A model generated the notes under the pieces. That model had not been told where the DNA came from. It worked only from the letters and a program-made list of their open reading frames with translations, and made no database searches. Position numbers and translations under genes: made by a program. A DNA stretch of 64,000 bases from Clarkia xantiana subsp. parviflora (taxonomy: Eukaryota; Streptophyta; Magnoliopsida; Myrtales; Onagraceae), in the NCBI GenBank assembly GCA_036873135.1, contig JAPTYO010000005.1, forward strand, positions 12,936,166 to 13,000,165. The letters run 5' to 3'. Numbering within the stretch: the stretch's first letter is position 1; each line of letters opens with the position of its first letter. Of this stretch, positions 1-8,907 are shown one piece after another.

Positions 1-121
1 AGCTCCATGAAAGCACAAACAGCTAAACTCAACCAAACTAGCATTGTAACTAGCATCTCAGGCTCTGGCTTCGCACAACAAAAATAAAGATAAGTTTATC
101 AGCATAATTTAGTGAATTCTT

Positions 122-147
122 CTATATATATATATATATATATATAT
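122..147. repeat. (TA)n microsatellite
   Basis: An uninterrupted run of about 13 TA units. It is a simple sequence repeat in AT-rich intergenic DNA. Confidence 0.9.
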
Positions 148-642
148 CAAACTCATTTAAGTTTTCTTTTGCAAACGGCAATTTTTATTAAATTTGTATT
201 TATTTTTTATAAAAGCTGTAAAATTGTATGGTTCCTTTTTCAAAACTAGAAAATAATTTTTTGATTATTTCAAAAAATAATATTAAACATATAAGGGATC
301 TCATAATATATAACCTTACACAGCTCATCCCTGGGTTAAATATTGCAGACATAAATAGTAAATTCTCCTCGATATTAGTTTTTTAAAAAAAGATATTCCA
401 TTTCTTTTAGTAATCAACAAAAAAATATATGAACAATTGCATCAACTAGTATAAATTGCTCTAATTCCTGGGAAAATATTTAGTAAAGATGTATACACAA
501 CTTTCAATATTGCACACACAAGCAATATTATTCTAGAAAAATTCAGTATATAACCCGTATTTAATTTTTATTTTATTTTATAAATAGGTCATAAATCGGT
601 ATGAAATCGGTATAGATTTTTATTGCCGATTTAGATATTAAA

Positions 643-678
643 AATCGGTGTGTAATCATCAATTATTACACACCGATT
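643..678. repeat. Perfect 14-bp inverted repeat inside a TCGGTGTGTAAT-rich segment
   Basis: Arms at 643-656 and 665-678 are exact reverse complements around an 8-nt loop. The arm core ATCGGTGTGTAAT recurs near 757-770, and related ATCGGTAT motifs lie at about 595-615, so the 590-800 block looks like a decayed hairpin-type MITE. I could not find matching outer ends or a target duplication. Confidence 0.4.
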
Positions 679-1206
679 AAATTTCAACTATTTCAGTGTG
701 TACATTCGGTCAAAAATCGATATTAAGACTTTTCTTTTGTTTATTGGTCATATATCGGTGTGTAATTTCTAACTGAAAAGTTCGGTATGTCAACATTCTA
801 TATGTAAATGCAACATTGTGGTGTATATATATGTTATTTTCTCATTGATGTAATAATAGGTTGCAAGTGTCATTCATAAAAGATTAAATATTGTATTAAC
901 GAGTAATTTCCTTAACATGCAGACCCACACGAACTTATTGTCAAAAGTTATGCAAATTTTGTAAATGAAGTATTTACTTTCACTTTCAGGCAATTTATTG
1001 ATATATAACGATGTGGAAAAGGAACGGAATGGATGGAGTGTTTTTGAAGCCATAATCAAATTAAATAATACAGTGATAATATCCATATATACAGGATGCT
1101 AGGCCATCAACATAAATAAAGGGGAGAAATGCCAAAGTATATTTCTATGTGGATCCTTGTGATTGGTATGTATGAATATATTGTTATCTTAGTATATATA
1201 TACATA

Positions 1207-1234
1207 CTAGAATTTTATGCTCGTGCAATGCACG
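1207..1234 (-). mobile_element. Possible Helitron 3' terminus
   Basis: Read on the minus strand, a short palindrome (CGTGCATTGCACG, 1234-1222) is followed 11 nt later by CTAG and then T. Helitrons typically end in a small hairpin about 10 nt before CTRR, inserted before T. The body and the 5' TC end were not identified, so this is suggestive only. Confidence 0.3.
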
Positions 1235-2280
1235 CTCGGCGTATTATTTTGTAAACAATTAAAATGGAATCAAGAGATTTGTCATTTTGTACGTATGAAG
1301 TCATTTTGAGCTTTTGCTTGTGTACTTTAATTATTCAGTTTAATTGATATGTTAATAATGCTATTTTAATAAAGTAAAGTTGGTATGTCTTTAGAATAAA
1401 GTTTGTATGTCTTTAAAATTCGAACGTATACATATTCAACGTAAAGCTTTAATATTTTGCACTTGCAAATATTTTAATATCTCATTATATATTGCACGAT
1501 TAGATTACTCCAAACAACTCATCGCCTTAACTCCATAAATTCCATACTTGGAGGAATGAAAAATGACGTCAGATATTATTATTATTTTTTTGATCGGCTA
1601 AAAGAGGGGCTGTTGGTCCTTTCAATACTTCATTGGCCTTTTTGAAACCTCTTAACCGTATCCTTTTAAGATCGGCCACCTTAATTTGAAGGGTTGTTGG
1701 TCATCAACTTCATTGTCTTTAGTACTATATATAATCTGTCTTTCAGTATCCGCTCCACGATAATAGTTTCTGAGCATATACTATTTTTTGAAGTACTTGA
1801 GTGACAATATCATATTCCCTAGAATCAACTGGAAGACCGAGTTCCTGGTTAGTTATCTTCAACAACATCACTTATATTGCCATATATATGGAATCAAGAG
1901 ATTATATAAAGTATAGCCACGCGAAGTTCATGACCCAATCTAGTTAGTATGCTTTCATACCCGTTCAAATAGACCTAAATTCCCAATTAATTAAGATGAA
2001 AAACCAACGGTGTAATTCTTGGTTGCTAAACTTACACAATAAGGTCAATACAACAATTTGTTTCAGTTGTCTTATCATACGTATCTAGAAGATGAATTTT
2101 GTTTAAGCTAAACTTATATATTGTTGCAAGGAATATCAGAATTTTCACATTCAGCACAATTATATATACCACCATCTAGATAGGCGGCACTCTTGGTGCA
2201 ACGCTCTGACAAGCTTTATTATGACTTTGATATATTCAACTCTTGTAGGTCTAAATGAGAAATTAATATGTTTGCCAAAG

Positions 2281-3440
2281 AAAAATGCGCATTATAGAAA
2301 ACCAGTATTTTTTTAGGGCGTGACAAACCTGAAGCCTCATTAAACCCCAATAATTTTATTTCCTCATGAACATCTAGATTGGCCTACTGCCCCTCAGTAA
2401 GTCACTTAAAGATAGTATCTTGGGGTGGCCCAAGGAAAGGAGTTGTGACAAGGATCGTTACTCTGAAAAAGTAAAATGTCTTACAACAACCCCATGAACA
2501 GATCTTATCCTAATTTAAACATAAACTCAAATATTCAGATCAATTTCAGATTCGCTCACCTCAACGAATCCAATAAAGTTGAGAACAAAGAGCAATCAGA
2601 ATGAAAGATATCAGAAGAAAAAAAAAGAATGGATCATAATCAAACCCTAATTTGTCGTTGCTCCGAGATTGAGATGATGGCAGTGAATGCTGATCTGAGT
2701 CGTATGTAGTCTGATTGATGGCAGTGGGCAATTCACGCTGCAAATTTCCACCTCAACCCTAATCTCTATGCCCCTCATCTAATTTTTCCAACAAGTGTAA
2801 CCATGAATCTCTTAAGAATGAAGAATAAGAAAGATGGGACCAAAAGACAGATATCACCGTAAGTAATTGAAGTTAAATGAGGATTTTGTTTAACCTTTAT
2901 CATCTATGTCGGTGACGATTGGGACACCATTTTTTCTTTCCCTTTCGTTTTTTGCCTCTCCTATTCATCCAATACCTTCATGCACTTTTGTTGTAGTGAT
3001 AGTGAATTAGAGATTTGCTAATTTAGAGAATAGTAATGTGTTGGGATGCTAGGTTGAGGTTTGAAGATGATTATCAAGGTAAGAACGGACAGACATGAAT
3101 GAAAGAAGTATGGGGAAAAGTGACGTTTAAGAGGGGAGGGGTGTAATGTACAAAAAATTTTGGTAAGGGATGGGAGGACAAAACGACGATTGTGTTGTTT
3201 GGTTTTGGCGGGAAAAAATCTTGTGAGGACATATTTTATGTGAGGACATTTTTAAATTTCCAGATTTTTATTTATGTAATAGATATAAATGGAATAACTA
3301 GGAGGCAAATGATAATTGACTTGGATCGACATGGATTCGCAGAAGATAGACAAGTATGGATTTTGTTACCATGCTCTAAGAGCGCCGTACTTTTGGTTTT
3401 TTTATTATTATGGTGGATTTAATTGTAACATATGTAAAAT
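2281..3440. other. Low-coding-density DNA with a possible decayed first exon on the minus strand
   Basis: On the minus strand a 60-codon open stretch (2743-2561) ends next to a GGTGAG splice-donor-like sequence near 2555-2560. It is preceded by leader-like sequence containing AATTAGGGTTTGA. This resembles the 5' end of a plant gene, but no partner exon or known domain is visible. A plus-strand frame at 3192-3422 also has no recognisable features. I treat both as unproven. Confidence 0.15.
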
Positions 3441-4245
3441 TTAAAAGTATGAAAAATTATGAATTTTTTTAACCAAACCTAATATTTGCATCATACTATT
3501 AATAATATCAATTTCCTTCTAGGGTTCACCTTTAGGGCAATAGAAAAATACAAAAAAAAAAAAAAGTAACAAAAGCATGGTGCTCTTGGAGCATGATAGA
3601 AAGATCCGACAAGTATTGCCAAAACCCCATTGAATGCTTTTTTGTAGGCAAACTAGACAGGTTTTTCCCAATTGAACCCAATCGAACACAAATGACTTTG
3701 CCGGACTTAGCCTAGGGCTAGGTCAGACATTGAATCGGGGTCGTCGAACTCAAGCGATCCGGACCCAAAGTCAGACCTAGCTCTAGGCTAACCTGGGGCT
3801 AGGTTCCAATTGACCTAGCCATATCTAGCCTAGCTGGGGTTAGGTCCGACCCTGGGTCGCTGTCGGTTTGGTCTGGCGACCCCGACCGCGAAGCTAGGTC
3901 AATTGTGTTTGATTTTGAAATTTTAGGACTAAATTGAATAAAATAAAAGTTAGGGATGTATTAGAAGGACTAAATTAAACAAAATCAAAAGTTTAGGGTG
4001 GGTCACGTGACTTGCACATTCCATTTAACAGCCTGAATTAACAAACAACTAACGGATGCACTAAAAACATACTTTCTTGAAACGTTTGGTACAAAAAAAT
4101 AGATAAAAAAAACATATGGTACCAAAAATGAATTTCGGTTAAATATATGGTATCAAAAGTACATTTAACCCTTATCTTTATACCTACCAATATAAAATGT
4201 GAGGGTTGTCCTCACCCCCAATAGGTACATTTTCAACATTTTTTA

Positions 4246-4247
<2 letters not shown>

Positions 4248-4284
<37 letters not shown>
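4248..4284. repeat. (TTA)n microsatellite
   Basis: About 12 consecutive ATT/TTA units ending in TTATATTT. Confidence 0.9.
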
Positions 4285-4286
<2 letters not shown>

Positions 4287-4709
4287 TTAGTTCCCATAAC
4301 TTTATAAAATTGATGATTTTTAGTCCTTATTATCTCTGAGACCCATCTATTTATCTTTACTATTACTTAAAAATCATTTCTTTAAATTTTGTTATTTTTA
4401 TTTTTTAAGTTCGCTTAATTGACATGTCGCTGTAGTTATTATTAAATTCTCAATCCAATAAACTTATCAATTAGGGATGCATATCTCCTGCCCCACTCTT
4501 ATTGTTCCAGGTCGTGTCTCACTATTAAGATTTTGACACGTGTTATGTGTGTAATTAATTTTGTGGTTTTTTTTCTCTAAAACCCTACCGGGATTTGTGA
4601 AACCTAGAAGGAAAATTAAATTTAAGGACACGTGTGAAAATCTAAATGGTGAGGCAATCTGGGGCATGAAGAGTGGGCAGGAGATCTGAATCCATCAATT
4701 AGAGTCATC

Positions 4710-5430
4710 ATTAACATATGATATGTATTCACTATATGCAAATGCCGGGTGCATGCATTGTTTCATTTACCATATCACATATTTAGGGAGGTTCCGCCCG
4801 TTGACATTTTTGTATCACATAAATCAGTCACTTGCCAACTCATATAACCTATCAAAATATGGATCAACCGTAGTTCCTGAAGTTTGACTTTACATATACC
4901 ATGTTACTCAATGTTCAATACTTATTGACTCGAACTCTTGATTTAGTTCTTTTGTTTTTAAATTCAATCATATTAGGTATATCCTAATTAGTAGTTGAAT
5001 AAATATTTAAGGTGAATTCAATAAACTCCAGACATTAGTGATTTAAAAAATTAATGATTTAGTCCCTACTATTTGCGTGTTACTAAAATTTTCATTAGTT
5101 AAATTGCATTAATTTTTTTGCTAAGTCACTTAACTTACATGTTACATTAATTATCATTAACTTCTTAATGCAATATACCTATAAATTCGAGTCACCCCCA
5201 AAGTATGATATGTATTCAACTCGTGTACACATAGAGTACATGTTAAGATTTTTTGTATATGTGTCAACAAAGGTTCTTGAATTTTGACATTTTACGGATA
5301 ACATGTTACTCATCGTCCATCGTTTAGGGTATCGAACTATTAATTTAGTTCTTCCATCTATCAATTTAATCAAATTGTGTAAACCCTAATTAGTATTTAA
5401 ATAAATAATTCACGTAAAGTCAAGTATAAA
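4710..5430. repeat. Diverged direct duplication, about 490-bp spacing
   Basis: The block around 4715-4990 and the block around 5205-5400 share ordered landmarks: GATATGTATTCA, then CATGTTACTCA, then AT(C/T)GAACT..TTAATTTAGTTCTT, then CCTAATTAGTA. The copies are clearly related but heavily diverged. No coding content is visible. Confidence 0.5.
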
Positions 5431-5669
5431 CTTTTGATTTTAATGAATTGAATTTTCCTTTGAGTTAAATCAATTTTTGTTGGTATTATGGTATAAAATT
5501 GCATGGAACGTGTATAGTTACGTTTGTATAGGTCAAACTTTTCCACTAATGACTCTAAGTGGTTAAGTACGGGTTTACATTCTTCACTCCTCAAGTTGAT
5601 GAGTTAGATACAACTTTGTCGTTAATAACTCACGCCATACACGATGTAACTCATTATTAGTTCTAACCG

Positions 5670-5696
5670 TATATATATATATATATATATATATAT
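5670..5696. repeat. (TA)n microsatellite
   Basis: About 13 TA units directly after CTAACCG. A 20-nt T homopolymer follows at 5763-5782. Confidence 0.9.
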
Positions 5697-5910
5697 GTAA
5701 AGCTAATTTAGTACCATAATGAAAAACAATAGTTAATTTTGTACATAATTATCATCTTTCTATTTTTTTTTTTTTTTTTTTTGTGAATTACATTGTGTCG
5801 TTCTTTTTTTCTCCCAGCCCCTCAAGTTGCCCATGTATTAATTAAATATTATCATCATATTAGAAAGTTTAAGATAAATTATATATCTTAAAATTTAGAC
5901 GACCGATACG

Positions 5911-5936
5911 CGTGCAACACACACGTTAATAATTAG
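5911..5936 (+). mobile_element. Possible decayed Helitron 3' terminus
   Basis: CGTG and CACG arms (5911-5925) are followed about 7-10 nt later by TTAGT. This resembles a hairpin plus CTAGT Helitron end with one substitution. It lies on the opposite strand to the similar signal at 1207-1234, so the two are not the ends of one element. Confidence 0.2.
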
Positions 5937-6081
5937 TCTATATTAAAAATTGAAAATGACATGTTGGTATAAAGAAAAAGAAAACGTGGAAGATGACTTC
6001 ACTATCAAAGGTCACAACCTTTAGTAACAACTCTTATTAAAAGTTTGAAGATGACTTCAACGTTAAAAGTCTAAACATTTA

Positions 6082-6722
6082 CTAACCATTAGGGATGGCA
6101 ACGGGTCTCGGGGCCCCGCTGACCCGCGGGGCCCCGACCCGGTTTTGACCCGAGAACCCGCCAACCCGCGGGTCACGGGTCGGGTTCGGGGCGGGTCACG
6201 GGTCTAGGGACACGGGGCCCCGTTGACCCGCCCGAAATGTCTATGTATATATTTTTTACTTTTTTTTTTAATTAATGTTAATATAATGTAACATTTACTA
6301 AACAATATGGTTAATATAGTACCTATATAAATAACATGGACAAAATTATAAATAGATGTATATTTAGATTATTAGGATTTGTTAATTTTGATTTGATATT
6401 CGGATTTGAATTTGTATTTGGTGATGAATTTGATGTGTTTGTATTTGATTGATGTTAGATTTATGGTTTGAATTTACATATAATGTAATATTTTGGCAAA
6501 AAAATTATATTTAATATTGAGAAGTGAAAAAAAAAAAAAAAAAAAAAATTGTTCACATCGGGTCGGGTCGGGGCCCCGCGGGTCGACCCGCGGGATTTTT
6601 GACCCGACCCGACCCGGGAGGTACACTTACCCGGGTCCGGGTCAGCCAGGCTGACCCGCGGGGCGGGTCCGGGGCTGCGAAAACCCGCCCCGACCCGCCC
6701 CGTTGCCATCCCTACTAACCAT
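6082..6722. mobile_element. Intact hAT-type MITE (6090-6714) with 8-bp target duplication
   Basis: The element begins TAGGGATGGCAACGGG and ends CCCGTTGCCATCCCTA, which are exact terminal inverted repeats. It is flanked on both sides by CTAACCAT (6082-6089 and 6715-6722), an 8-bp target site duplication. The 8-bp duplication and TAGGG-type ends are typical of the hAT superfamily. Both ends are about 150-bp GC-rich subterminal blocks of repeated GGGTC/GACCC words that can pair with each other; the centre is AT-rich with an A homopolymer at 6528-6548. No transposase is encoded, so it is non-autonomous. Open frames across it are by-products of the GACCC repeats. Confidence 0.93.
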
Positions 6723-7641
6723 GTTAAAAAAAACATTTGGTAAATACTCCATCAACCGAATGAAACATAGGTCATTTCTATAAACAATACAAAAATCTTC
6801 TTTTAACCCAACTCATACTGTGAATTCTTCGATTACTGAACAATAATCCTTCATGATGGAATATGATTGAACATTAAACTGTTTGTATTTTTACTAGGTA
6901 GAGAAACGAACTTGTAATATGTGTCTTTCACACATAAATATTTTTGTATCAACCCATAAAATAACCATATTTCCCGACATAATATTTTAGGTTCCTTTAT
7001 GAGGTTCTATAATTTATGTAACTCGAAGCTGATGTGCGACCTTTATATGTTTCATCTTTTTTTACTAGAAACATAACGTGTGTAAGTCTTATACTATTAG
7101 AAGATTTTAGGTTTGAAATAATTAGAATTAAATTGATTTTAAAAGTTTAGAAATATAAATAACAAACAGAAATATCAGCACCATGTGTGCATCATCCATT
7201 CCACGTACGTTTAAGACGAGAAAAATCGACGCTGTTAAAAAACGATGATGTGGCCAATTAGAAGTAGTAGTGGAGTGGCTGTCATGAAAGAGAGGCATAT
7301 ATATATATATATATTCCATACTTTTTTCTTTTTTCAATAAACCATTTATATTGGAGATAATTTAGAGCTAGCTAGCTAGGGTTTTAATTTAGGAAAGAGA
7401 GTTGTCGCAGAGACTGTCTTAATCGTGGCCCCGAGGAGGAACACGAACAACCATAGCTGCAGCATTCAGGGACCCCAAAACACAGATTTTTTTTGTTTTT
7501 TTACTTTGATTTATTGCCTATTATTTTTATTAAAAACTTTTGCTTTTATAAGGTCAGAAGAACTGATCATCGTCTGCTTTGACGGTCCCCGCTTGATGAT
7601 CATTGCGGTTAATCCAGAAGCCACCGCTTTCACTTTTTATT
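6723..7641. other. Pre-insertion DNA left of E1; possible exon fragment, unproven
   Basis: This is the sequence E1 inserted into. An open plus-strand frame covers 7425-7646, but it starts at GTG rather than ATG. Its middle is a T-rich stretch, and AG precedes GTCAGAAGAA near 7552, so 7553-7646 could be an internal exon. Across the E1 empty site the frame would run a few codons further, to a stop near 17120. No domain is recognisable. A short TA run lies near 7296-7314. Confidence 0.2.
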
Positions 7642-7646
7642 CACCC

Positions 7647-8357
7647 TGTTGAATCACGGTGGAACTCCGGTACGGACTTTGACGGCGATCCTAGCTCCTT
7701 TGCTCCACGCAATCCTGCAAGAGGGGATATACCGGGCGGTGACCCAGAATCCCTCTCCGATGCTTAAATGAGTGTCTAGTACGAACTGGCAAGCAATAAT
7801 CTCAAAGGGTATGTCATTCAACGTAAGTGATCTGAGGTGCTTTTTATAGGCGAAGAGATACCTCAGTTACCTGGTGAACCGTTGGGGGTGGTTAGCCCGT
7901 ATCCCGCGTATCTCGGGTGTGATCCCGCCTATCTAGACCATGATCTCGCTTATCTCGGCCACGCCCCGCGTATCTCGGCCACGCTCCGTGTGTATCTTAA
8001 CCACGTTCCGCGTATCTCGGCCACGCCCCGCGTATCTTGGCCTTATCCTCTGACAACGAGTCCCGACTCCCGTCGGGGACTCCAGAGTTATCTCGTTGTG
8101 TCACCGCTCGGGGCCCCTCGTCATCGTGACAGGGCCAATCGTTCTCAGGGATTCGTCATCGGGGCCTACTTAAAGGCTTCTTATCGGGAGCTTCCAGCTC
8201 ATCTGTCGGGACCGACTCTGTCGGGACCTTTCATCATCGGGACTCCCTTCGTCGGGACCCTTCTCCTGGGTCATCTTGACCTTCATTTGGGGCCTGGTGG
8301 GCCTGTTTGCCGTTTCCTCACCGTTAAAGGGCCTGACGGCTTTAATCGAACCCATCA
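7647..8357 (-). repeat. E1 3' LTR
   Basis: On the plus strand it runs from TGTTGAATCACGG to AACCCATCA, matching the LTR at 16361-17079. Compared with that copy it lacks 9 bp near 7842 and has small indels. U3 contains a degenerate array of about 19-bp units (CGAGATACGCGG-GCGTGGC type on the minus strand) at roughly 7905-8045. Open frames across this LTR are not genes. Confidence 0.95.
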
Positions 8358-8372
8358 TTTGCCCCCAAGACA
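8358..8372 (-). other. E1 polypurine tract
   Basis: On the minus strand TGTCTTGGGGGCAAA abuts the 3' LTR. The same 15-mer sits in the same place in E2 and E3, and E4 differs only at its first base. It primes plus-strand DNA synthesis. Confidence 0.9.
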
Positions 8373-8740
8373 TGAGGGACTTTTAGTTCGTCGTGTCTTC
8401 CAACTCCCGACCTCCCGATATTAGAATCGGGGATCTTTCCCTTGACATGATCATTTAGTACTAATCTTTTCCTTCACGTTTCCTCAGCGTTTTGTGGGTA
8501 ACTGCCAAATCCCAGGGGTCTCCTCGATTCCCCAGTTCATTAAATGCAGTAGATAGTGAAGCGACGTTTTCGGCCCTCGTGCCTGATTTTTCGCGCCTGT
8601 TCTTTTCTGAAAAGTGCTTTTCAAGCCGTTTCATCATTACGTCTGTTGTCCTTCTGCACGTTTCATCTCAACGGTCCAGATTAAAACTCTTCGACTTCGA
8701 CGACTCGGATCGAAGTGTCCCTTCAACTGTCCTCTTCGCC

Positions 8741-8752
8741 TATAAAACCCTA
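8741..8752 (+). promoter_or_regulatory. TATA box plus telo-box of the E1 antisense gene
   Basis: TATAAAACCCTA on the plus strand lies 167 nt upstream of the antisense-gene ATG at 8908. E3 has the identical 12-mer and E4 has TATAAAACCCTAA at the equivalent sites. AAACCCTA is the plant telo-box motif often found near promoters. Upstream, an ACGGTCCAGATTAAAA segment is also shared with E3. Transcription itself is inferred. Confidence 0.65.
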
Positions 8753-8907
8753 GCCACAGACACAGTTTAATTTTTACCGTTTCCGAATTCTCAAAAGCTC
8801 TCTGCAACTTCTCTGCGGATTCAAGCTCTGTAATTCCGAAGGTCTCAGAGTTTCTCCGGTCATCTTTCCGGCGACGCCCAATTCATTTCCTCAACTTCCC
8901 CTTCATC

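Larger units (their letters stand above)
1..2280. other. AT-rich intergenic DNA, no gene recognised
   Basis: The stretch is strongly AT-rich, with stop codons in all frames and only very short open frames that have no recognisable domain. It holds a TA microsatellite, a small perfect inverted repeat and a possible Helitron terminus, listed separately. I see no RNA gene. Confidence 0.6.
3441..6081. other. Intergenic DNA without a recognised gene
   Basis: Mostly AT-rich. The segment 3650-3910 is GC-richer and dense in CTAGG/CCTAG words, but has no long open frame. Microsatellites, a diverged duplication and a Helitron-like hairpin are listed separately. Short open frames around 4467-5594 show no family features. 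Confidence 0.5.

Noticed and set aside
6461..6736. Open frames of 64 and 91 codons on both strands in the GC-rich MITE end
   Set aside because: They are produced by repeated GACCC/GGGTC words and lie across the terminal inverted repeat of a MITE.
7425..7652. Host gene starting at 7425
   Set aside because: The codon is GTG, the middle is a T-rich non-coding-like stretch, and no domain is recognisable. Kept only as a possible exon fragment.
7837..8424. 195-codon plus-strand frame with repeated Tyr-Pro-Ala-Tyr-Leu-like residues
   Set aside because: It lies inside the E1 3' LTR U3 array and runs over the PPT. Equivalent frames appear in every LTR copy.
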